The position numbers and the translations under genes were made by a program. 64,000 nucleotides of DNA from NCBI RefSeq assembly GCF_036174265.1, contig NZ_CP108055.1, positions 372,001 through 436,000 on the forward strand, written 5' to 3'. This DNA is from Streptomyces sp. NBC_00285. Lineage in GTDB: Bacteria; Actinomycetota; Actinomycetes; Streptomycetales; Streptomycetaceae. Positions 17,202-23,681 of this stretch are shown one piece after another. The notes beneath the pieces were generated by a model. It was not told the origin of the DNA. It searched no databases and was given only the letters and a program-made list of their open reading frames with translations. Numbering within the stretch: position 1 is the first letter of the stretch; the number at the start of each line of letters is the position of its first letter.

Positions 17202-17636
17202 ATGGACGCAGTGCTCACCGCCGTCATAGACATCGACGCCACGCCGGAAGAAGTGTGGAATGTCCTCACCGACTTCGCGTCCTACGGCGAGTGGAGCAAC
17301 TTCACCGCAGCCGAGGGAAGCGCTCACGTGGGAACCAAGCTCACCATGCGGATGCCGGGCATGACCTTCAGGCCCACGGTCACCGTCGCGACACCCGGCC
17401 AGGAACTGCGGTGGGCCGGCACGCTCGGCACGAAGCGCCTCTTCCACGGCCAGCACTCCTTCGTCCTTGCCCCCAACGGCGACGGCACCACCCGCCTGAC
17501 CAACCGCGAGGAATTCTCCGGAGCCCTGACCACCCTGACCCGGCGGTTCCTCAAGACGCCCAAGGACGACGGGTACGCCGCGTTCAACCAGGGCCTCAAG
17601 CAACGAGTGGAAGGCCTCACCGACAGCACACGCTGA
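17202..17636 (+). CDS. SRPBCC (START-like) domain protein
   Basis: A 144-residue protein of the SRPBCC superfamily, a hydrophobic-pocket fold used in lipid or polyketide binding and stress proteins. It starts MDAVLTAVIDIDATPEEVWN, the typical opening, with FxSYGEWSNF near residue 27 and the C-terminal FNQGLKQRVE helix. ATG 17190 would add four residues. It follows tetR by 73 bp, including a run of CCCCCG repeats, and may be cotranscribed with the hydrolase. The function is unknown. Confidence 0.8.
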   Translation: MDAVLTAVIDIDATPEEVWNVLTDFASYGEWSNFTAAEGSAHVGTKLTMRMPGMTFRPTVTVATPGQELRWAGTLGTKRLFHGQHSFVLAPNGDGTTRLTNREEFSGALTTLTRRFLKTPKDDGYAAFNQGLKQRVEGLTDSTR

Positions 17637-17765
17637 CGACGCCCTCACCTGCCGGCACGACACGATCCCGCAGCAGCGGGTCCCACTGGGCGACCCGCTA
17701 CAACTGCGCCGACGGCACTCCCGCCCGTCCAGATCACCCGGCAGTCCTGCGCTCGCGGCAGTACC

Positions 17766-17925
17766 GGAGCCGACGCGGTCCTCTCAGGACTCGGCGCTCG
17801 ATCGGGCGCCGAAGCCAGTGTCGCTTCGCAAAGAACCCAAGCCATCGTCCAGGCCATACACGAGACCGCCGTACGACGCATCATCGCCGTCAGCGCGGCA
17901 TCGGTCGGCACCGTCCCTCAAGGGC
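17766..17925 (+). pseudogene. NAD(P)-binding (NmrA-like) protein, internal scrap
   Basis: An open stretch reads GADAVLSGLGARSGAEASVA, then TQAIVQAIHETAVRRIIAVS and AASVGTVP. This is the middle of an NAD(P)H-binding SDR/NmrA-like protein. There is no start, no N-terminal GxxGxxG and no C-terminal half. The match ends where an IS200-type piece begins, consistent with disruption by that insertion sequence. Confidence 0.55.
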
Positions 17926-18083
17926 GTCAGCTACCACCACCTTCGCGCGGAGTGCACCGGCCGGATCAACCGGATCGGCACGGGATCCGTCTTCTGGTCC
18001 CCCTCCTGCTTCGCGGGGTCCTGCGGCGGCGCACCACTGAGCATCGTCCATGACTACATCGAGAGCCAGAAACGCCCGGCCTG
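17918..18083 (+). pseudogene. IS200/IS605-type transposase C-terminal scrap
   Basis: The frame reads LKGVSYHHLRAECTGRINRI, then VFWSPSCFAGSCGGAPLSIV and ends YIESQKRPA. This matches the C-terminus of IS200/IS605 TnpA, in particular the family-specific SCGGAPLxI stretch. The catalytic HUH motif and tyrosine region upstream are absent. Confidence 0.65.
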
Positions 18084-18144
18084 ACCGTCACCACACAGAC
18101 GGAGCGATCTCCGACGCTTCGTGCCTCCGAGCCGAGGATCGCAT

Positions 18145-18172
18145 TCCTGCCCGGACTGAAGGCCGGGATTCC
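18145..18172 (+). repeat. Possible IS200/IS605 right-end hairpin
   Basis: CCCGGACTGAAGGCCGGG lies about 65 bp after the TnpA-like stop. Short hairpins near the right end are recognised by IS200/IS605 transposases. The stem is only five strong pairs, so the call is tentative. Confidence 0.4.
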
Positions 18173-18195
18173 ACGCGATACACAAGGGATGGACG

Positions 18196-20085
18196 TCACC
18201 GGTCCTTGGCCAGGGCGACGAGTTCGGCGAACAGCCCTCCGGCGTATTCAAGGTCCTCGTACCTGCCCTGCTCGACTACTCGGCCCTTGTCCATGACGAG
18301 GATGCGGTCGGCGAGCCGCGTGTTCTCGAGTTGGTGGGTGACGACGATCGTCATGCGCTCGGCGGCGATCCGCTTGATCTCCAGGAAGATGGCGTGCTCG
18401 CCGCGGGCATCCATCTGCGAGGTCGGCTCATCCAAGATCAGGAGCGGGGTCTGCCGGTAGAGCGCGCGGCCGCACACGAGTCGCTGCCACTGCCCTCCGG
18501 ACAACTCGGCGCCACCGAACAGCTCCTTGGCGAGGAGGGTGTCGAGCTGGTGGGGCAGCTTCTCGATCGCTTCCCGCATACCGACGGCGTCGACGACGTC
18601 CCACACCGGCCCGTCGTCGTGCGTCTTGGGCTGGCCGAGGGTGATGTTCTCGCGGGCGCGCAGGGGCCAGCACGCGAACCCCTGCGGGACGAGCGCGGTG
18701 CGCTTCCACACAGTGTCGGGGGCGGCCTGGGCAAGGTCGATGCCGTCCCACAGAACACGGCCCTTGTCGGCGAGGAGAATGCCGGTGAGGAGCTTGGCCA
18801 GGGTTGACTTGCCCGAGCCGTTCTCACCGACGATCGCCAGGATCTCACCGCGGCGGAGCGTGAGCGAGACCCCCGCGACGGCTGCTTCCTCCTTGCCGGG
18901 GTACTGGTACACGACCTCGTCGAGGCGGATCTCGTCCACGCGTTCCGGGATGGTCAATTCCCCTCGCTTGGGGGCGCGTTCGGTGGCCATGTCGAGGAAG
19001 GACCTCATGTCGGCCAGGTAGAGCGAGGTGTGGAACATCGCGGCGCCGTGGATGACGAACTGGGAGAGCGAGGCCAGTGTGGTCTGGACGGCGACCAGGG
19101 CGGTGGCCGCGACGGGCAGGGCGACCCGGCCGGTGGTGGCCAGCCAGGCGAGGGTGGCCCAGGTACCCAGCTGGAAGATCCCGCCCAGGGCGCTGGTGGC
19201 CAGGACGATGCGGAGCATCCGCGGGGCTGCGGTCACGGTGCGCTCATCGATCCGGTCGGACAGGGCGCGGTACCAGTAGATGAGGTAGTCGGTCATGCCG
19301 TTGGCGCGGACCTCGTCGCCGTAGCGGGAGTAGGTGGCCCACCAGCGCATCATGGAGCGCACATTGCGGTCGCCGACGTTGAGGTAGTGGGTCTCGTAGT
19401 CCACGCGTGCGGACAGCACTGCTCCGGCGCCGGCCGGGAGCACGGCCAGCAGGAGAAGCGGCAGCATCAGCGGGTGCAGTGCGGTGATGACCCCGCTCGC
19501 GGCGATCATGCGGATCAGGGCGGACATGAACCGCTGGGCGTCCTGCACCATCATCCGGGTCCGGGTGACGCCGACTTCGGCGGCCTCCTGCCGGTCGGCG
19601 AATCCGTCCTCGCCGTACGCGGCTGACTCCACGCGGCACACGGCGGCGACGAGGGCGACGTCCGCCTCGGTCATCAGCAGAGGTGTGATCCGTCCGTCGG
19701 CGTACGAGGACAGGGCTCCGCTGATGCGGCCGATGCCCGCAGCTGTCGTCACCACCACCAGGGCGGGCAGTGCGGCGTGCAGACGTCCGGAAACCGTCCC
19801 GGTGGCGAGGAGATGGATCATCGCCTGGGCGGTGAAGGCGAGGACGACGGCGGCCGCGATGCCGACGAGCAACTGGCAGGCCAGGAGCAGCACGACGCCG
19901 GTCCTGTCGACGGCCCACGCCATCCGCGCGGTGTGCCCGAGCACCGAGGGAAGACGTCGGCACATCGCTCCGAAACTGGCGTCCGCCAGTGGGTTCTTCC
20001 CGTACTTGCCCTCGAAGGTGATGGCGGCCGGGGGTGGAGGGGGCGGCGTCTCCTCGTTTGCAGTCGAGGCGTCAGTCACAGTCAC
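18196..20085 (-). CDS. ABC transporter, fused permease and ATPase (lanthipeptide exporter candidate)
   Basis: A 629-residue half-transporter. Five to six membrane segments lie between about residues 60 and 330. The nucleotide-binding domain starts near 380, with Walker A GENGSGKST, signature LSGGQWQR and Walker B LLILDEPTSQ; a switch histidine is in VVTHQ. GTG 20085 follows GGAGGG by six bases, and an upstream open extension is not needed. There is no N-terminal C39 peptidase domain, so it cannot cut the leader itself. It is the last gene of the FxLD lanthipeptide cluster in the direction of transcription and is the likely exporter. Part of the membrane region (PPPPPP near the N-terminus) is proline-rich. 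Confidence 0.87.
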   Translation of the reverse strand: MTVTDASTANEETPPPPPPAAITFEGKYGKNPLADASFGAMCRRLPSVLGHTARMAWAVDRTGVVLLLACQLLVGIAAAVVLAFTAQAMIHLLATGTVSGRLHAALPALVVVTTAAGIGRISGALSSYADGRITPLLMTEADVALVAAVCRVESAAYGEDGFADRQEAAEVGVTRTRMMVQDAQRFMSALIRMIAASGVITALHPLMLPLLLLAVLPAGAGAVLSARVDYETHYLNVGDRNVRSMMRWWATYSRYGDEVRANGMTDYLIYWYRALSDRIDERTVTAAPRMLRIVLATSALGGIFQLGTWATLAWLATTGRVALPVAATALVAVQTTLASLSQFVIHGAAMFHTSLYLADMRSFLDMATERAPKRGELTIPERVDEIRLDEVVYQYPGKEEAAVAGVSLTLRRGEILAIVGENGSGKSTLAKLLTGILLADKGRVLWDGIDLAQAAPDTVWKRTALVPQGFACWPLRARENITLGQPKTHDDGPVWDVVDAVGMREAIEKLPHQLDTLLAKELFGGAELSGGQWQRLVCGRALYRQTPLLILDEPTSQMDARGEHAIFLEIKRIAAERMTIVVTHQLENTRLADRILVMDKGRVVEQGRYEDLEYAGGLFAELVALAKDR

Positions 20086-20344
20086 CTGTATCCCTCCTTG
20101 GGGGCTGTGCCGCACCTGGATGGCTCGGCAGTGCACGGCATAACGACGCACCACGGCATTCGAACGCGCTCGATTCCGGACGCGCCGGAGCCCTTGAAAC
20201 GCAAGGGGTGAACCTGTGACCGCCGTGCCGGGGCGGCCCAGGGCCGGTGCAGTTATGACCGAATCGCCGATGCCTGTGGCGCCTGTGACGCATGAGGTTT
20301 CGGACCGTGATCGGCTCGCGATGGCGCCAAGGGACCTCGACAAA

Positions 20345-20384
20345 CCAAGATCATTCTTGCCCAATTGGGCAAGAATGATCTTGG
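20345..20384. repeat. 40-bp perfect palindrome at a gene end
   Basis: CCAAGATCATTCTTGCCCAA followed directly by its exact complement, with no spacer. It covers the last codons and stop (20351) of the TPR-like gene. It may act as a terminator or a processing hairpin before the ABC gene; no U-tract follows on the minus strand. Confidence 0.8.
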
Positions 20385-21484
20385 AGAGCAACGCTTTCCC
20401 GGATGGTGTGATCGCTGGTACGCACCGCATGGTCCAGTTGGTCACGCACCTCATCGGGGATGCTTCCTGCTCCGAGTGCGCAGGCGGTGAGGAGAGTTCG
20501 GCAGTCCTGTGCCTCTCGATCGGTGGCGAGGGCGGCACACAGGGGGTGTGCCAGGATCTCTCGCGCGGCATAGCCGTCGGAGGTCTTGATCGCCCTTCGG
20601 TGCAACTCCTCGACCACGAGGCGTGCTTCAGGCCCTTCGGGCAAGGTGAACAGGTCCAGCGTGGCGAGCCCGAGCCGCGTGTTGAACACGGTCAGGTCGT
20701 CCCCGTCCAGAGCCCCGAGGTGCTTGGTCACCAGGTTCTGCAGGGTGTGTTGCCAAGGCAGTCCTGCGGTTCGGCGGCACACGATGCTCAGGCAGTCGGT
20801 CACGGCGACTTCCCAAGGTTCACCAGGCTTCGTGTCGGCCAGGAGGCTGTCAGCACGGACGGTGTCTCCGACGGTGAGAGCGGCGAGGACGGCGACCTGG
20901 CGGCCGTCGAGCATGCGCTGTCCGACTCCGTGGTGTGCTTCGACGTGGGCGAGTGCTTCAGTCCAGCGGCCGGCAGTGGTCAGCGCGCGCGTTCCGTCAG
21001 CGAGTAGAACTCGCCATAGCCAGGCGCGGACCTCTTGGCGGTCTCTGGCTGTTGAGGTGAGGCCGGATGGCACGGCCACGTCCTCGAACAAGGTGGTAGG
21101 GGTGTTGGTGCTGACCGCATCGAACAACTGGAGGAGCGTACGGCGGCCGTCGTCGTAGTGCCCGGCGCGGATGGCGAGGCGAGCGAGGTTGACGATGGGT
21201 TCTAAGGCTCGGATCGCGGCCTTACCGGGCAAGGGAGCGGCCTCTAGGTAAGCGGCTGCGTGCTGGTGGCACAGCGTGTGGGCCATGTCCGGCACACCGG
21301 CGTCGGAGGCGATCAGCGCGGCCTGGTTGTAGACCGTGGAGGCCATGCTCGCATCGCCCGTCTTTGCCGCGCTGTCGGCGAGTTCGACGAGCGCACGAAC
21401 ACCCTGGGGCAGGGGGAGGCAGGCCGGGCGGGGGCGAGCGATGAGGGGGAAGCGCCGGGCCAGGGCGTCAGGGATTATCCACAC
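20351..21484 (-). CDS. TPR-like helical protein of the lanthipeptide locus, unknown role
   Basis: A 377-residue, all-helical protein from GTG 21484, which lies inside the end of the preceding gene (17-bp overlap). The repeated helix pairs (ALVELADSAAKTGDASMAST, LARLAIRAGHYDDGRRTLLQ, TTAGRWTEALAHVEAHHGVG) look like degenerate TPRs seen in Streptomyces XRE/SARP-type regulators, but no HTH is visible. It could be a scaffold or a signalling protein. The last seven codons are encoded by half of a perfect palindrome. Its place between the TIGR03891-type gene and the exporter suggests it belongs to the cluster. Confidence 0.6.
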   Translation of the reverse strand: MWIIPDALARRFPLIARPRPACLPLPQGVRALVELADSAAKTGDASMASTVYNQAALIASDAGVPDMAHTLCHQHAAAYLEAAPLPGKAAIRALEPIVNLARLAIRAGHYDDGRRTLLQLFDAVSTNTPTTLFEDVAVPSGLTSTARDRQEVRAWLWRVLLADGTRALTTAGRWTEALAHVEAHHGVGQRMLDGRQVAVLAALTVGDTVRADSLLADTKPGEPWEVAVTDCLSIVCRRTAGLPWQHTLQNLVTKHLGALDGDDLTVFNTRLGLATLDLFTLPEGPEARLVVEELHRRAIKTSDGYAAREILAHPLCAALATDREAQDCRTLLTACALGAGSIPDEVRDQLDHAVRTSDHTIRESVALQDHSCPIGQE

Positions 21485-22298
21485 GGTCCGCGACGCTCCT
21501 TCCCGTGGTGGGGTCCGGGCCGAAGACAACGGCTTTCGCGGCGGCGGCGAGGGCGGCCTGGGTGGCGTAAGGCAGGCCGATGCGGTTCCAGGCAAACAGC
21601 ACGTGATGGGCGAGCACGTCACGCAGCCCGCGGTGAAGCAACCCCAGCTCCATGAGGTGGGCCAGATCCCGCCCGGCGTCGCGATAGGCGCGGGCCCAGT
21701 CCGCAAGGTGAGCCAGCGGCCCGCCGGTACGCATCAACTCGTCCCCGTTCACGGAGATCAACCGGTGTACGGCAGCTTGGAGTTGCTCGCGCCTCTCCGG
21801 TGTGGCACCTGGGGGCGTCTCGCGGTGGGCGCCCACGCGGGCCCAGACGTCGCCTTGTTCGTACCAGTCCAGCCCGGCGGAGCGCATCAGGATGCTGCAC
21901 AGCATCAGGGACGTCTCGCGCCGGTGCAGGCCGCCCTTGCGCTGAAGGTGTTCGAGCAGACTGCGGCTGTCGCGGTGAAAAAGGCGGTGCGCGCTGGCCA
22001 TGGCTTCGGTGCCACCGAAGGCATGCTCTTCGGGTTCGTAGACGATCTCCGTCCACGCTGTGATGGCCCTCTCGGCAATCAGCGTGTCGAGACTCTGGGC
22101 TATGTGCTCTGCTCCTCCGGCGGCGGGCAGGTAGCGCACCCGCCAGCACGGGTGCTTGCGGATGATGAACCACCGGGCCAGGGCGCCTTCGTCCTCGCCC
22201 ACGCGCAGTATGGGGGCGAGTCGGGACACGGCGATGGTCTCGGCGTTCTCCCATTCCGGGAACACTAGATTGGCCTGGCACCAGGCCGGCAGAGTCAT
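21468..22298 (-). CDS. Stand-alone SpaB C-terminal-like / thiopeptide-type biosynthesis protein
   Basis: A 276-residue protein matching the TIGR03891 (thiopeptide-type bacteriocin) / SpaB-C family. It has RWFIIRKHPCWRVRYLPAAG near residue 43, WTEIVYEPEEHAFGG near 82, and MASAHRLFHRDSRSLLEHL near 100. The same fold forms the glutamate-elimination half of LanB enzymes. The neighbouring LanB already contains its own copy, so this is a second, separate one. It could assist elimination or act on a different residue. The product is cytoplasmic. Confidence 0.82.
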   Translation of the reverse strand: MTLPAWCQANLVFPEWENAETIAVSRLAPILRVGEDEGALARWFIIRKHPCWRVRYLPAAGGAEHIAQSLDTLIAERAITAWTEIVYEPEEHAFGGTEAMASAHRLFHRDSRSLLEHLQRKGGLHRRETSLMLCSILMRSAGLDWYEQGDVWARVGAHRETPPGATPERREQLQAAVHRLISVNGDELMRTGGPLAHLADWARAYRDAGRDLAHLMELGLLHRGLRDVLAHHVLFAWNRIGLPYATQAALAAAAKAVVFGPDPTTGRSVADRVDNP

Positions 22299-22399
22299 CG
22301 GGGGCCTCCGCGGTGGTCGAGTGCGAGATGCCGGCGTTCGCCGTTGCGGCCGCCGTCACCGTCGATGTTCCACACCGCAGCGGTCACGAGGTCGGTCAC
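22295..22399 (-). CDS. 34-aa small open frame, possibly a truncated EEP-family head
   Basis: GTG 22399 to TGA 22295 encodes VTDLVTAAVWNIDGDGGRNG and 14 more residues. The opening resembles the first strand of endonuclease/exonuclease/phosphatase proteins. It ends in a 4-bp overlap with the next start, the pattern of a translated gene. It may be only a leader that couples translation. Confidence 0.3.
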   Translation of the reverse strand: MTDLVTAAVWNIDGDGGRNGERRHLALDHRGGPR

Positions 22400-22436
22400 T
22401 TCAGACCTTTCGGTATCGGTACGGATCGGCGCGGTA

Positions 22437-23681
22437 TCACGCCAGAGCGAGGAAGGTGTCCCAGTGCGGGGCGGGCGCACGGCCCGTGCCCACGGTGTGC
22501 AGAGCGAGTGCTGCTCCGGCTGTTCCATCGAGGAGTTCCGGGTTGGGGTCGCTCTGGCTGAGCGCGGTGATCAGGCGGTCGGTCAGCCGCGGCAGCTCGG
22601 CGCTGATCTCGGGGTTGTCCGTCTCGGTGGCCATGCGCCATGCCGCGTGCAGGAGTCCCGCCATGCCGTGGCACAGCCCGGTCTCGGGGAGCGTGTCCAG
22701 TTGGAGGGGGTCTTGCAGTGCGGAGAGGATGGCGGTCTCGGCCATCGCGACGCGTGCCGGGTCTCCGAGGGCTAGTCCGGCCAGCTGCTGGGCACGGGCG
22801 GTGCCGCTGACGCCGTAGCACCAGGACGGCCGGGGCCGAAGCGAGGAATGGACCTGGTCGTCGGTCACCTGCTGGATCGAGAGGTGTCCCGGCCACCAAA
22901 GCGCGGTCTCGTCGCCTTGCCGCCACTGGTCCGTCCAGGAGCAGATCCTCGCGATCGCGTCGGCCGTGCCGGGCACAGTCAGCCCGCCGAGCAGGGCCTG
23001 CGAGAGGACGGCGAGGGTGGAGCCGATGCCGTGGGCGAGCCCGATGTTGCCGTGCCCGCCGGGGTAGTCGGGATGGAGGACGCCGCTGGGGGCGATGTCT
23101 GTCCACCACGGCGGCAGCCCGGCCGGGTCGGGGATGTGCTCGGTCAGGCGTACCAGGTAGGCGATTACGTCCGAGGTGATTGCGTGGTGCGGGTGGCGGC
23201 TGAGGTGATAGGCGCCCAGGCCGGACAGGCCGCGGATCAGGTCGAACTCTTCCATGAGAGGGCGCTCGGCACGGGTGATGCGCTGGTGGGCGGCGGCCAG
23301 CCGGTTGCGGGTGAGGGTGAGGGTGGCGGTGTCCAGACGGGCAAGGACGGGCAGGTAGCGGCTCGATGTGCTGGCTGCCCGATGCATCACGTACGCGAGG
23401 GCGGGAGCGCCGAAGTACAGGTTTGCGTTGGCTGCGGCGCTGACTTCACCTTGCGCGGCCGCCTTCAGCCAGGCGTGTGCGGTGGACCAGTCTCCGTGCC
23501 CGGTCCTGGCGCGCTCGATGTGCAGCAGGGCGATGCCCGAGGCTCCACCCGCCAGTGACTGGGGCCAGGACCGGCCGCCGTCGGGGCGTCCGCCGGGCCA
23601 CGCGGTGCTCGGGTCGGCCAGCGCGGCGGCCAGATGGTCGACGGTTTCCAGTGCGGTGAGAGCGGGAGCGGTGGTGATCAC
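22437..23681 (-). CDS. lanC: Lanthipeptide cyclase LanC
   Basis: A 414-residue zinc enzyme that adds cysteine thiols to dehydrated residues to form lanthionine rings. The toroid landmarks are present: GGHGNIGLAHGIG near residue 220, SWCYGVSGTARAQQL near 288 (first zinc Cys), and GLCHGMAGLLH near 338 (second zinc Cys and zinc His). All metal ligands are intact. GTG 23681 overlaps the lanB stop by four bases (GTGA) and has GGAG six bases upstream, so it is translated with LanB. The length is normal for a class I LanC. Confidence 0.92.
   Translation of the reverse strand: MITTAPALTALETVDHLAAALADPSTAWPGGRPDGGRSWPQSLAGGASGIALLHIERARTGHGDWSTAHAWLKAAAQGEVSAAANANLYFGAPALAYVMHRAASTSSRYLPVLARLDTATLTLTRNRLAAAHQRITRAERPLMEEFDLIRGLSGLGAYHLSRHPHHAITSDVIAYLVRLTEHIPDPAGLPPWWTDIAPSGVLHPDYPGGHGNIGLAHGIGSTLAVLSQALLGGLTVPGTADAIARICSWTDQWRQGDETALWWPGHLSIQQVTDDQVHSSLRPRPSWCYGVSGTARAQQLAGLALGDPARVAMAETAILSALQDPLQLDTLPETGLCHGMAGLLHAAWRMATETDNPEISAELPRLTDRLITALSQSDPNPELLDGTAGAALALHTVGTGRAPAPHWDTFLALA

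Noticed and set aside
20086-20571. N-terminal extension of the ABC exporter to 20571
   Set aside because: GTG 20085 has a near-ideal ribosome site and the extension contains no ABC-related residues.
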